This document shows, piece after piece, positions 55,286 through 64,000 of a stretch of DNA of 64,000 nt (within the stretch, counting starts at the first letter, position 1; each line of letters begins with the position of its first letter). The position numbers and the translations under genes are program-made. The stretch is from Actinobacteria bacterium IMCC25003. Lineage in GTDB: Bacteria > Actinomycetota > Actinomycetes > Nanopelagicales > Nanopelagicaceae. A model generated the notes under the pieces. The model saw only the letters and a list, made by a program, of their open reading frames with translations. It did no database searches and had not been told where the DNA came from. The DNA lies in contig CP015603.1 of the NCBI GenBank assembly GCA_002284855.1, positions 558,001-622,000 of the forward strand, read 5' to 3'.

Positions 55286-56542
55286 ATGTTGAAAAAATAT
55301 TTCGAGCCCGGCGCTCTTTTATCTTTCCCGGCATATCGGGCGCTTCTTATCTCTGGAATTCTCACGGTTATTGCGATGTCGGCATTTCCAATCGCTCTTG
55401 CAGTCACAGTTCTTGATGCAGGTGGAAGCGCAACAACACTGGGTCTCATCCTTGCGGTGCGCGTTCTATCTGGAGTGCTTATGGCACCCGTTGGGGGAGT
55501 CTGGGCCGATCGTCTGCCACGCAAAACTATTTTGATTCTCGCCGATGGCTTCCGCGCGATTATGGGAAGCATCGTCGTCTTTATCGATCCCAAAAATATT
55601 TCAATGTGGATTCTTGGCGCCATTGTTGTCATGATGGGCGTCAGTGATGCATTTGGTGGCCCTGCAGCAGGCGCAATCATGCCGAGCATCTTGCCCGATC
55701 ATCTTCTTCCCGTCGGAAATGTTGTCCGCGGTATTGCGCTGAAGGGTTCAACCATTGCCGGCCCCGGTATCGCAGGAATTATCGTTGTTTCACTCGGAAC
55801 ACATGCTACCTATGTCGCAACATCAATCTTCTTCCTGGTCGGCGCAGCTCTTCTCTTGCGCATCAATGAAGGAGCCAAGGTAGCCTCCGAGAACTCCCAC
55901 ACCACATTTATTGAAGAAGTCCGCGAAGGCGTCCGAGTAGTTTGGTATTACAAGTGGATCGCAGCGATGATATTGATGGCATCCGTACAACTCATGATGG
56001 TTATTGGTGTCGAGAATGTTCTGCTTCCCGTTATCACGAAACGCGACTTCGGCACCGCATCAGTCTTTGCTACCTCAGCTGCACTCTTTAGCGCAGGTGG
56101 TGCCATCTCTGCTGTCATCTGCATTAAATCGAAGGTAAAGAATCCTGGACTTGTCTCTGTCGTTGTGTGGGGTCTCTTCATTCTCGCGCCATTAGTTCTC
56201 GCATTCCCAAGTTCCAGGGCACTTATCTTCGGTGCCTACTTCATCGCAGGATTTTCAGTTGGTCCGTGGGAAGCATTTTGGGCAACACAGGTGCAACGAG
56301 AAGTTCCAGCTGAATACCAAGGGCGAGTATTTAGTATCGATTACATGGGATCGCTCGGGTTAATGCCACTCGGCATGGCACTTGCTGGCCCAATGGTTGA
56401 ACTTTTTGGCGAAAGAGAACTTCTTATTGGAGTAGCTGCCTTCCACCTATTTATTTGTGCGGTCGTTCTGCTGGTGCCTGGTGTGAAAGAGATGAAGTCT
56501 TCACGGCCTCCGTACTCACCTCTCAATCCAATTTCTTCTTAG
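55286..56542 (+). CDS. MFS transporter (enterobactin exporter-like subgroup)
   Basis: A 418-residue membrane protein with about 12 helices, starting with FEPGALLSFPAYRALLISGIL. The loop after helix 2 reads GGVWADRLPRKTILILADGFRA, the motif A of the EntS/DHA3-like drug-efflux group. There is an interior cluster with GIALKGSTIAGPGIAGII. It lies between clpP2 and clpX, which is not the standard arrangement. The substrate is unknown. Confidence 0.87.
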   Translation: MLKKYFEPGALLSFPAYRALLISGILTVIAMSAFPIALAVTVLDAGGSATTLGLILAVRVLSGVLMAPVGGVWADRLPRKTILILADGFRAIMGSIVVFIDPKNISMWILGAIVVMMGVSDAFGGPAAGAIMPSILPDHLLPVGNVVRGIALKGSTIAGPGIAGIIVVSLGTHATYVATSIFFLVGAALLLRINEGAKVASENSHTTFIEEVREGVRVVWYYKWIAAMILMASVQLMMVIGVENVLLPVITKRDFGTASVFATSAALFSAGGAISAVICIKSKVKNPGLVSVVVWGLFILAPLVLAFPSSRALIFGAYFIAGFSVGPWEAFWATQVQREVPAEYQGRVFSIDYMGSLGLMPLGMALAGPMVELFGERELLIGVAAFHLFICAVVLLVPGVKEMKSSRPPYSPLNPISS

Positions 56543-56604
56543 GGCGAACAAAGTTGAGCCTGATATAGCCCACCTAAATCGCGCTGAAAAACTACTCTTT
56601 ACCC

Positions 56605-57903
56605 ATGTCCACACGAATTGGCGAAGCTAACGACCTCTTGAAATGTTCTTTCTGCGGAAAGACTCAGAAGCAGGTTAAGAAACTCATTGCAGGTCCTGGC
56701 GTTTATATCTGCGACGAATGTATCGAACTCTGCAACGAGATCATCGTTGAAGAACTCTCCGAGGCATCATCACTTGGATTAAGCGAACTTCCAAAGCCAC
56801 AGGCAATCTTTGAATTCCTTGATCAATATGTCATTGGGCAAGACCGAGCAAAGAAGTCACTTTCTGTTGCTGTCTACAACCACTATAAGCGCGTTCAATC
56901 AGGCGACTCACGTGGCGACGATGGAATCGAACTCGCGAAGTCAAATATTCTTCTCCTGGGTCCAACTGGTTGCGGCAAGACCTTAATGGCGCAAACACTT
57001 GCACGTATGCTCAACGTTCCATTTGCGATTGCAGATGCAACAGCGCTTACCGAAGCAGGATATGTCGGTGAAGATGTTGAGAATATTCTTCTCAAGCTTT
57101 TGCAGGCAGCAGATTACGATGTTAAGAAAGCTGAAACTGGAATCATCTATATCGATGAAATCGATAAGGTGGCGCGTAAGGCGGAGAACCCATCCATTAC
57201 ACGCGATGTCTCAGGCGAAGGTGTTCAGCAGGCACTTCTCAAGATTCTTGAAGGAACTGTTGCATCTGTTCCACCACAGGGTGGACGTAAGCACCCACAT
57301 CAGGAATTTATTCAGATTGATACAACAAATGTTCTCTTCATCGTCGGTGGAGCATTTGCTGGCCTCGACAAGATCATCGAAACTCGTAGCGGCTCATCAG
57401 GAGTCGGCTTTGGCGCAGAACTTCAAACTGCTGAAGATAAGAACCGTCGCGATATTTTCGCTGATGTTATGCCAGAAGATCTTCTTAAGTTTGGAATGAT
57501 CCCTGAATTCATTGGTCGCCTTCCAGTACTGACTAGCGTTGAAAATCTCGATAAGCCTGCACTCATGCAGATCCTTACCGAACCAAAGAACGCGCTCGTA
57601 AAGCAGTATCAGAAGCTATTTGATCTCGATGATGTGCAGCTCGAATTCTCATCAGATGCCCTCGATGCAATTGCAGATCTTGCCCTTAATCGCGGAACGG
57701 GTGCACGCGGACTTCGTGCGATTATGGAGTCAGCGCTTCTCGGCGTTATGTATGACGTCCCAAGCCGTACTGATATTGCAAAGGTCATCATTGAAAAGGA
57801 GTGCATCGAATCCAATGCAGCTCCAACTTTGGTGCCTCGCACAGGCGATATTCCAAAGCGCGCATCACGTCGCGAAAAGCCAAGTGAGGAGAAAAGCGCC
57901 TAG
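56605..57903 (+). CDS. clpX: ATP-dependent Clp protease ATP-binding subunit ClpX
   Basis: A 432-residue AAA+ unfoldase. The N-terminal zinc domain uses Cys14, 17, 36 and 39 (CSFC and CDEC). Walker A is GPTGCGKT, Walker B is [11 protein letters not shown], and the sensor region is [18 protein letters not shown]. The IGF-type loop for ClpP binding should lie around residue 270, in the stretch containing [12 protein letters not shown]. It feeds substrates into ClpP1P2. valS follows 23 bases later. Confidence 0.96.
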   Translation: MSTRIGEANDLLKCSFCGKTQKQVKKLIAGPGVYICDECIELCNEIIVEELSEASSLGLSELPKPQAIFEFLDQYVIGQDRAKKSLSVAVYNHYKRVQSGDSRGDDGIELAKSNILLLGPTGCGKTLMAQTLARMLNVPFAIADATALTEAGYVGEDVENILLKLLQAADYDVKKAETGIIYIDEIDKVARKAENPSITRDVSGEGVQQALLKILEGTVASVPPQGGRKHPHQEFIQIDTTNVLFIVGGAFAGLDKIIETRSGSSGVGFGAELQTAEDKNRRDIFADVMPEDLLKFGMIPEFIGRLPVLTSVENLDKPALMQILTEPKNALVKQYQKLFDLDDVQLEFSSDALDAIADLALNRGTGARGLRAIMESALLGVMYDVPSRTDIAKVIIEKECIESNAAPTLVPRTGDIPKRASRREKPSEEKSA

Positions 57904-57926
57904 TCGCGTAAGTTAGACTGCGCTCC

Positions 57927-60506
57927 ATGTCCTCCGAAAAGCGCGAACTCGCGTCGTCATTTATTCCTGGCGATATCGAAGGCCCCCTGTATTCAAAGTG
58001 GATTGATGCTGGTTACTTCACCGCAGATGCCAACTCATCTAAAGAACCATTCACCATTGTTATTCCGCCTCCCAACGTAACGGGCAACCTTCACATCGGT
58101 CACGCGCTCGATCAAACTTTGCAAGATTGCTTAACCCGTATGAAGCGCATGCAAGGTTTCGAAGCTCTCTGGCTTCCCGGCATGGACCATGCGGGTATTG
58201 CAACCCAGAACGTTGTTGAAAAACAATTGGCTACACAAGGTCTCTCACGTCATGATCTCGGCCGCGAAGATTTCATTAAAAAAGTCTGGGAATGGAAAGC
58301 TGAATCTGGCGGACAAATTCTCGGTCAGATGCGTCGTCTCGGAGACTCTGTCGACTGGTCTCGTGAAGCATTTACGATGGATGAAAATCTTTCGCAAGCA
58401 GTGCTTACTATCTTCAAGAAGCTCTTTGATCAAGGTCTTATCTATCGCGCAGAACGCATCATCAACTGGTGTCCTCGTTGTTTAACTGCGCTCTCTGACA
58501 TTGAAGTTGAACACCAAGATGATGCAGGCGAATTCGTTTCAGTGCGTTACGGCGAAGGCGAACAGAGCATCGTCGTTGCTACTACTCGTGCCGAAACCAT
58601 GATGGGCGATGGCGCAGTCGCTGTTCACCCTGATGACCCTCGCTACAAGCACATGATTGGCACTGAAGTTCTCTTGCCTCTCGTTAACCGCATGATTCCG
58701 ATCATCGCCGATGAACTCGTTGATCCTGATTTCGGAACGGGCGCCGTAAAGGTCACCGCCGCTCACGACCCTAATGACTTCGAGATGGCTATGCGCCATA
58801 ACGTTCCTTTTGTCGTCATCATGAACGAGCACGGCATCATGGATGGCACCGGCACAGAGTTCGATGGCATGGATCGCTTCGATGCTCGCGTTGCAGTTGT
58901 CGCAAAGCTGAAAGAGATGGGCCGCATCGTTGCTGAAAAGCGCCCATATATTCACGCAGTCGGTCACTGTTCACGTTGCGATACAACTGTTGAACCACGT
59001 CTTTCTAAGCAATGGTTCGTCAAAGTTGCACCACTTGCAAAGGCTGCAGGAGATGCTGTTCGCGATGGTCGCGTAAAGATTGAGCCAGCAGAACTTTCAC
59101 CACGTTACTTCGAGTGGGTCGACAATATGCACGACTGGTGTATTTCACGTCAGTTGTGGTGGGGTCATCGCATTCCAGTTTGGTATGGACCTAACGATGA
59201 AGTCATCGTTGTTGGTCCTGGCGAAAGCGCACCAGCTGGCTACACGCAAGATCCCGATGTTCTCGATACCTGGTTCTCATCTGCACTTTGGCCGTTCTCA
59301 ACTCTTGGCTGGCCAAATAACACTGCAGATGTAAAGAAGTTCTATCCAACAAGCGTTCTCGTTACCGGTTATGACATCTTGTTCTTCTGGGTAGCACGCA
59401 TGATGCTCTTCGGTCTCTTTGCCATGGATGGTGTTCCACCATTCCACACCATCGTTCTTCACGGACTTGTGCGCGATCAATTCGGTAAGAAGATGTCGAA
59501 GTCTCGTGGCAACGTTGTCGACCCACTCGAATTTATCGATAAGTATGGCGCTGATGCCCTGCGCTTTACTTTAGCTCGCGGATCAAACCCAGGAAAAGAC
59601 CAAGCACTTGCTGAAGATTGGATTGCAGGTTCACGTAACTTTGCAACCAAACTCTGGAACGCAACTCGCTTCGCCATGATGAACGGCGCAACAATCGAAG
59701 GTCCTCTGCCTTCAACTGAAACGCTTTCAGATATCGATAAGTGGGTTCTCTCTCGTCTTGCTGAAACAACAGCTGAATACTCATCACTAATTGAGAGCTA
59801 CGAATTTGCCCGTGCATGCGAATCGATCTATCACTTCGCATGGGACGACCTCTGCGACTGGTATCTCGAACTCTCGAAGGAAGCATTCGCGTCAGGCAAC
59901 GCTGCTGCATCTCAGCGCGTTTTGGGCCACGTTCTCGACACTCTCTTCCGCCTTCTTCATCCAGTGATGCCATTTATTACTGAAACGATGTGGACAACCC
60001 TTACTGGGGGAGAAACTCTCGTTACCGCTGCTTGGCCAGTTGCCGACTCATCGCATATCAATAAGAAGTCTGAAGCACTTGTCGGCGAACTCCAGAAGAT
60101 CATCACCGAAGTGCGTCGCTTCCGTAATGACCAAGGCGTCAAGCCATCGCAGAAGATTCCGGGTCGCATCATCGCACCAGCAGATGTCACCGCATATGCA
60201 GGAGCAATGGCTTTCTTACTCAAGCTCGAACTTACAGAATTTACACCAAGTGCATCAGTAGAAATTGGTGCCATGAAAGTTGAACTCGATTTGTCGGGAA
60301 CTGTTGATGTTGTTGCAGAGCGCGCACGCCTTGAAAAAGATTTGGTAACTGCCCAGAAAGATATGAAGACTGCTGAAGTGAAGTTGAGCAATGAAGGATT
60401 TATGGCGAAGGCTCCTGCAAACGTTGTTGCAGAGATTAAGGAGCGCATGGCTGCAACATCTGCAGATATCGAGCGCATCACCGCACAACTTGCAGCGTTA
60501 AAGTAA
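57927..60506 (+). CDS. valS: Valyl-tRNA synthetase
   Basis: An 859-residue class I synthetase. The HIGH motif appears as GNLHIGHALDQTL near residue 55, and KMSKSRGNVVDP is the KMSKS loop near 525. The editing domain lies between them (for instance ATTRAETMMGDGAVAVHPDD). The C-terminal end is a charged coiled coil. Length is typical. The stop abuts the folC start. Confidence 0.97.
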   Translation: MSSEKRELASSFIPGDIEGPLYSKWIDAGYFTADANSSKEPFTIVIPPPNVTGNLHIGHALDQTLQDCLTRMKRMQGFEALWLPGMDHAGIATQNVVEKQLATQGLSRHDLGREDFIKKVWEWKAESGGQILGQMRRLGDSVDWSREAFTMDENLSQAVLTIFKKLFDQGLIYRAERIINWCPRCLTALSDIEVEHQDDAGEFVSVRYGEGEQSIVVATTRAETMMGDGAVAVHPDDPRYKHMIGTEVLLPLVNRMIPIIADELVDPDFGTGAVKVTAAHDPNDFEMAMRHNVPFVVIMNEHGIMDGTGTEFDGMDRFDARVAVVAKLKEMGRIVAEKRPYIHAVGHCSRCDTTVEPRLSKQWFVKVAPLAKAAGDAVRDGRVKIEPAELSPRYFEWVDNMHDWCISRQLWWGHRIPVWYGPNDEVIVVGPGESAPAGYTQDPDVLDTWFSSALWPFSTLGWPNNTADVKKFYPTSVLVTGYDILFFWVARMMLFGLFAMDGVPPFHTIVLHGLVRDQFGKKMSKSRGNVVDPLEFIDKYGADALRFTLARGSNPGKDQALAEDWIAGSRNFATKLWNATRFAMMNGATIEGPLPSTETLSDIDKWVLSRLAETTAEYSSLIESYEFARACESIYHFAWDDLCDWYLELSKEAFASGNAAASQRVLGHVLDTLFRLLHPVMPFITETMWTTLTGGETLVTAAWPVADSSHINKKSEALVGELQKIITEVRRFRNDQGVKPSQKIPGRIIAPADVTAYAGAMAFLLKLELTEFTPSASVEIGAMKVELDLSGTVDVVAERARLEKDLVTAQKDMKTAEVKLSNEGFMAKAPANVVAEIKERMAATSADIERITAQLAALK

Positions 60507-61865
60507 ATGACACACATTTCACCTGAAGATCAATCACGGATCGATGCCATTGAGCAGGCGCTTCTTGCGCGCTGGCCTGAAACTCGCATTGAACCAACTC
60601 TCGAACGCATTGCAGCGCTCGTCGACATTTTGGGTTCACCTCAGCTGACATATCCAACAATTCATGTGGGTGGAACAAATGGCAAGACCACTACATCGCG
60701 CATGATTGATTCATTGCTCTTCGAAATGGGTCTACGTACTGGCCGTTTTACCAGCCCACATCTTGAAAGCTATCTCGAGCGCATTGCAATCAACACGCAA
60801 CCCATCGATGCAAAAGAGCTCATCTTCTCTTTCAATGATATTTCCGCATATCTCGACCTTATGGATTCTAAGTTTGAACATCCCATCTCATTCTTTGAAG
60901 CGATTACCGCCCTTGCCTTTGCAGCATTTGCTGAACATCCCATCGATGTAGGCGTCATCGAAGTAGGTATGGGTGGACTCTGGGATGCAACAAATGTTGT
61001 CGATGCCGATGTTTCAGTGATCATGCCTATCGGCCTTGATCACACGGAATATCTCGGTGAGACCCTCCAGGAAATTGCACAAACGAAGGCTGGAATCATT
61101 AAAGAAGGCGGATTCGTAGTCCTTGCACAGCAAGAGCCAGAGTGCGCTGTTGAACTTCTCAAGCAGGCCGCCCTCGTTGGCGCAGATGTAGCTCGCGAAG
61201 GCATTGAGTATTCAGTGCTCTCACGTTCTATTGCCGTGGGTGGCCAACTACTGAGTATTCAAGGAGCTAAAGATGTCTACACCGACATCTTTATTCCACT
61301 TCATGGCAAGCATCAGGCTTCAAATGCGGCGGCAGCTCTGGTGGCGGTCGAGGCATTCTTCGGAGATCAAGAACTTGATATCGAAGCGGTTCGAGCCGGT
61401 TTCGCCAACGTGACTTCACCTGGACGTTGTGAAGTAGTCCATCGCGACCCAACAATCATTCTGGATGCAGCACATAACCCACATGGTGCATCTGCACTTG
61501 CCGACACTATTCAAAGTGAGTTCACCTTTGACGATGTCATTGGAGTCTTTGCCCCCATGGGAGATAAGGATGTCCGCGGAATCCTGCTCGAACTCGAACA
61601 AGTGATGGATTCGATCATCGTCACCGCTAACACCTCAGCACGCGCCATGAAGGTGAGCGAACTCGAACTCATTGCGGCAGAAATCTTCGGAAGTGACCGC
61701 GTCTACTCTGCTGATTCACTGACCGATGCAATCAAAAAGGCTGTCAAAGATTCAATCCGTCCACTGAGCGATGACACCATCGGAATTCTGATTACTGGTT
61801 CTGTGGTGACAGCTGGCGAAGCTCGCACTATTCTTCGTAAGAAATTTGCAAAGGAAGAGAAGTAA
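60507..61865 (+). CDS. folC: Folylpolyglutamate synthase/dihydrofolate synthase
   Basis: A 452-residue Mur-ligase-like enzyme that adds glutamate to folates. The P-loop is HVGGTNGKTTTSRMI near residues 52-66. ALAFAAFAEHPIDVGVIEVGMGG and the C-terminal ILDAAHNPHGA motif identify FolC. It begins right at the valS stop and ends in TAATG shared with the DUF4233 gene, the usual actinobacterial sequence. Confidence 0.96.
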   Translation: MTHISPEDQSRIDAIEQALLARWPETRIEPTLERIAALVDILGSPQLTYPTIHVGGTNGKTTTSRMIDSLLFEMGLRTGRFTSPHLESYLERIAINTQPIDAKELIFSFNDISAYLDLMDSKFEHPISFFEAITALAFAAFAEHPIDVGVIEVGMGGLWDATNVVDADVSVIMPIGLDHTEYLGETLQEIAQTKAGIIKEGGFVVLAQQEPECAVELLKQAALVGADVAREGIEYSVLSRSIAVGGQLLSIQGAKDVYTDIFIPLHGKHQASNAAAALVAVEAFFGDQELDIEAVRAGFANVTSPGRCEVVHRDPTIILDAAHNPHGASALADTIQSEFTFDDVIGVFAPMGDKDVRGILLELEQVMDSIIVTANTSARAMKVSELELIAAEIFGSDRVYSADSLTDAIKKAVKDSIRPLSDDTIGILITGSVVTAGEARTILRKKFAKEEK

Positions 61866-62200
61866 TGCGCGTTCTAGGTTCTGCAGTTCTCGTCATGGAG
61901 TTCTTCGTGATGGGTTTTGCCATGTTGCTCGCAAAAGATGATCACGGAACATCAGCAATCGTGATTGGCGCAGTGATTGCAATACTTTTGCTTCTCACCC
62001 CAGGACTTCTCAAGAAGCGCACAGGCTGGATACTCGGATCTATCTTGCAATTTCTGATGATTGGCTATGCCGTTGTCGTGCCTTCTATGGCCATTGTGGG
62101 GGTTATTTTCGGGGGACTCTGGATTGCAGCCATTGTGGTGGGGCGCAGGGGTGAGGCCATTCGCGCCGAACTCATGGCGTCACGAACTCCCAACCCCTAA
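61865..62200 (+). CDS. DUF4233-family membrane protein
   Basis: A 111-residue protein with about four hydrophobic helices, starting VLGSAVLVMEFFVMGFAMLLAKD. The central turn KKRTGWILGSILQ matches the DUF4233 family, which is found between folC and ndk in actinobacteria. The start overlaps the folC stop by one base. Function is unknown. Confidence 0.82.
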   Translation: MRVLGSAVLVMEFFVMGFAMLLAKDDHGTSAIVIGAVIAILLLLTPGLLKKRTGWILGSILQFLMIGYAVVVPSMAIVGVIFGGLWIAAIVVGRRGEAIRAELMASRTPNP

Positions 62201-62212
62201 TAGACTGCACCC

Positions 62213-62635
62213 GTGAGCACAGAAAAGACACTCGTCCTAGTTAAGCCCGATGGCGTTGCACGCGGTTTGGTTGGCGAAGTCATTGCTCGTATCGAAGCCA
62301 AGGGTTACAAGATTGTTCAGCTTCGTATGTTGCAAGCAGATCGAGTGCTACTTGAAAAGCATTACGCAGAACATCAGGGCAAGCCATTCTTTGAACCACT
62401 CGTTGAGTTCATGATGTCAGGTCCGATCGTTGCTCTCGTTGCTGAAGGCAATCGCGTCATCGAAGGATTCCGTTCACTCGCCGGAGTAACAGATCCAACA
62501 GTTGCAGCTCCCGGAACAATTCGCGGAGACCTTGCTCGCGATCAAGGAACAAAGGTTGTACAAAACATTGTTCACGGTTCAGATTCACCAGAATCTGCAG
62601 CACGTGAAATTGCTATCTTCTTCGAGGGGAAATAA
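62213..62635 (+). CDS. ndk: Nucleoside diphosphate kinase
   Basis: A 140-residue kinase with a GTG start. It moves phosphate between nucleoside di- and triphosphates. The phospho-His motif is [12 protein letters not shown], and the start [19 protein letters not shown] is typical. Length is that of a single chain that assembles as tetramer or hexamer. The stop abuts the mreB start. Confidence 0.97.
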   Translation: MSTEKTLVLVKPDGVARGLVGEVIARIEAKGYKIVQLRMLQADRVLLEKHYAEHQGKPFFEPLVEFMMSGPIVALVAEGNRVIEGFRSLAGVTDPTVAAPGTIRGDLARDQGTKVVQNIVHGSDSPESAAREIAIFFEGK

Positions 62636-63667
62636 ATGTCTAACAGAATGTCATTCATCGGCCGCGATATGGCGGTTGACCTAGGTACCGCTAACACTCT
62701 TGTCTATGTGCGCGGTCGTGGCATTGTTCTTAACGAGCCATCAGTAGTTGCCGTTAACCAAGATACTGGCGGCATCCTTGCTGTTGGTCTTGAAGCGAAG
62801 AAGATGATTGGTCGTACCCCTGGCAACATCGTTGCAATCCGTCCACTCAAAGATGGCGTTATCGCAGACTTTGATACAACAGAGCGCATGCTCCGCTACT
62901 TCATCCAGAAAGTTCACCGTCGTAGCTACTTGGCTAAGCCACGTATCGTCGTCTGCGTTCCTTCAGGTATCACTGGCGTCGAACAGCGTGCAGTAAAAGA
63001 TGCCGGCTACGCAGCTGGCGCGCGTAAGGTGTACATCATTGAAGAACCGATGGCTGCAGCAATCGGTGCAGGCCTACCTATCCACGAACCAACAGGCAAC
63101 ATGGTTGTCGATATTGGTGGCGGAACAACTGAAGTTGCTGTTATTTCACTCGGTGGAATCGTTACAGCGCTCTCAATCCGTATCGGTGGCGATGAGCTCG
63201 ATCAGTCGATTATTAACTGGACTAAGCGCGAATATTCACTCCTTTTGGGTGAGCGCACAGCTGAAGAGATCAAGATGGCAATCGGTTCTGCTTATCCACT
63301 TCAGGGAGAGAACGATGCAGAAATTCGTGGTCGCGATCTCGCAACAGGTCTTCCAAAGACAATCGTTGTCACAGCTGCGGAAATCCGCAAGGCTCTCGAA
63401 GAGCCGGTTAACCAGATTGTTAACGCTGTTAAAGCAACACTCGATAAGTGCCCACCAGAACTTTCTTCAGATCTCATGGATCGCGGAATTGTTCTTACAG
63501 GTGGAGGAGCACTTCTTAAGGGTCTCGACGAGCGTCTTCGTAAAGAGACAGGAATGCCTATCCATATCGCAGACCGTCCACTCGATGCAGTTGTCGAAGG
63601 TTCAGGTAAGTGCATTGAAGAGTTCGAAGCCCTTGAAAAGGTTTTGATCTCCGAGCCTCGTCGATAG
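62636..63667 (+). CDS. mreB: Rod shape-determining protein MreB
   Basis: A 343-residue actin homologue. The phosphate-1 motif is [14 protein letters not shown], the phosphate-2 motif is [18 protein letters not shown] and the adenosine motif is [16 protein letters not shown]. Strand pairs of the actin fold are complete. MreB guides lateral wall synthesis, which implies non-apical rod growth, unlike mycobacteria. It directly follows ndk and precedes mreC. Confidence 0.96.
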   Translation: MSNRMSFIGRDMAVDLGTANTLVYVRGRGIVLNEPSVVAVNQDTGGILAVGLEAKKMIGRTPGNIVAIRPLKDGVIADFDTTERMLRYFIQKVHRRSYLAKPRIVVCVPSGITGVEQRAVKDAGYAAGARKVYIIEEPMAAAIGAGLPIHEPTGNMVVDIGGGTTEVAVISLGGIVTALSIRIGGDELDQSIINWTKREYSLLLGERTAEEIKMAIGSAYPLQGENDAEIRGRDLATGLPKTIVVTAAEIRKALEEPVNQIVNAVKATLDKCPPELSSDLMDRGIVLTGGGALLKGLDERLRKETGMPIHIADRPLDAVVEGSGKCIEEFEALEKVLISEPRR

Positions 63668-63677
63668 GTAATCCCAA

Positions 63678-64000
63678 GTGCGCTACGGCGGCGACAACCG
63701 CGGTCGCTTACTTATCATCGTTCTCCTTGTTACATCTCTCTTTCTGATCACTCTTGATCTTCGAGGCGTACAAGTAATCGATGGTCTGCGCACAGGTACA
63801 CAGACAGCTCTTACTCCAGTTCAAAAATTAGGTTCATGGGTTGTATCTCCATTCCGTAACTTCATCTCTGATGTCACTCACCTTGGTCGCACTCAGAATC
63901 AGATGGAGAAGCTCAGAGCGGAAAATGACAGACTTCGACTTGCGCTCCAGAATCGCGAAACTGCCGATGCTCAACTGAAGCAGCTGAAAAGCGTTCTCAA
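63678..64000 (+). CDS. mreC: Rod shape-determining protein MreC, 5' part only
   Basis: A reading frame from the GTG at 63678, ten bases after mreB, that is open to the end of the window; 107 codons are visible. It has a basic start (RYGGDNRGR), one membrane helix (LLIIVLLVTSLFLITLDL), then a helical region with VQKLGSWVVSPFRNFISDV and a coiled coil LRAENDRLRLALQNRE. This is the N-terminal layout of MreC, which links MreB to wall synthases. The rest lies outside. Confidence 0.93.
   Translation, partial: MRYGGDNRGRLLIIVLLVTSLFLITLDLRGVQVIDGLRTGTQTALTPVQKLGSWVVSPFRNFISDVTHLGRTQNQMEKLRAENDRLRLALQNRETADAQLKQLKSVL

Overview
The window reads as chromosomal core sequence of a small-genome actinobacterium. 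Evidence for this: two WhiB proteins, the MtrAB two-component system, the PdtaS sensor kinase, DUF3499, DUF5719, DUF4233 and DUF6912 proteins, an Rv3235-family protein, paired ClpP proteases, and gene orders known from Mycobacterium and Streptomyces (whiB2-manB-sahH-mtrAB-comF-secA; pdtaS-whiB1; tig-clpP1-clpP2-clpX-valS-folC; ndk-mreB-mreC). G+C looks moderate by eye. Genes are tightly packed with many ATGA/TAATG overlaps, and I see no insertion sequences, phage genes or CRISPR arrays. This suggests a streamlined freshwater lineage such as the Nanopelagicales (acI; Planktophila/Nanopelagicus-like). The lineage call is inference.

Layout. 0-18 kb is the envelope and secretion region: whiB2, a giant membrane glycosyltransferase, DUF5719 and DUF3499 proteins, phosphomannomutase, S-adenosylhomocysteinase, mtrAB, comF, secA, an Rv3235-family protein, an SAF-domain protein, a ParA-like protein with a broken P-loop, a DUF6912 protein, pdtaS and the convergent whiB1. 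18-29.9 kb holds tRNA-Arg, msrA, an AlkA-like glycosylase, two PLP enzymes of sulfur amino acid metabolism, small membrane proteins, a short HPF, a two-component system, an RNA-methyltransferase-like protein, argG, an FKBP with an unusual start, and a GH13 glucosidase. 30-36.8 kb holds a TRIC-type channel, an unusual rearranged photolyase-like protein, tRNA-Lys, a secreted HNH nuclease, a minus-strand ppa-amtB-glnK-SHMT-like operon, tRNA-His and orn. 36.8-41.2 kb is the phosphate uptake operon pstCAB-pstS with two PHO-box-like repeats and a terminator. 41-50 kb carries tRNA-Arg, ettA, a thioesterase, an MFS transporter, truncated haemoglobin, a short MscS channel, an HNH protein, pepN, trmB and rpiB. 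50-52.5 kb has two secreted proteins of low complexity, one of them collagen-like, plus tRNA-Gly and tRNA-Pro. 52.5-64 kb is the protein quality control, valS/folC and cell-shape block: tig, clpP1, clpP2, an MFS gene, clpX, valS, folC, a DUF4233 gene, ndk, mreB and the start of mreC.

Working together: mtrAB and pdtaS sense envelope or nutrient state. The pst operon and the amtB-glnK operon take up phosphate and ammonium. The two PLP enzymes, ahcY and the SHMT-like enzyme connect methionine, SAM and one-carbon metabolism. The most novel-looking items are the photolyase homologue at 30578-31789, which appears to carry its FAD domain first and its antenna-like domain last with a possible Fe-S site, the SHMT-like enzyme lacking the catalytic glutamate, the FKBP that seems to start at ATT, and the ParA-like protein with no P-loop lysine.
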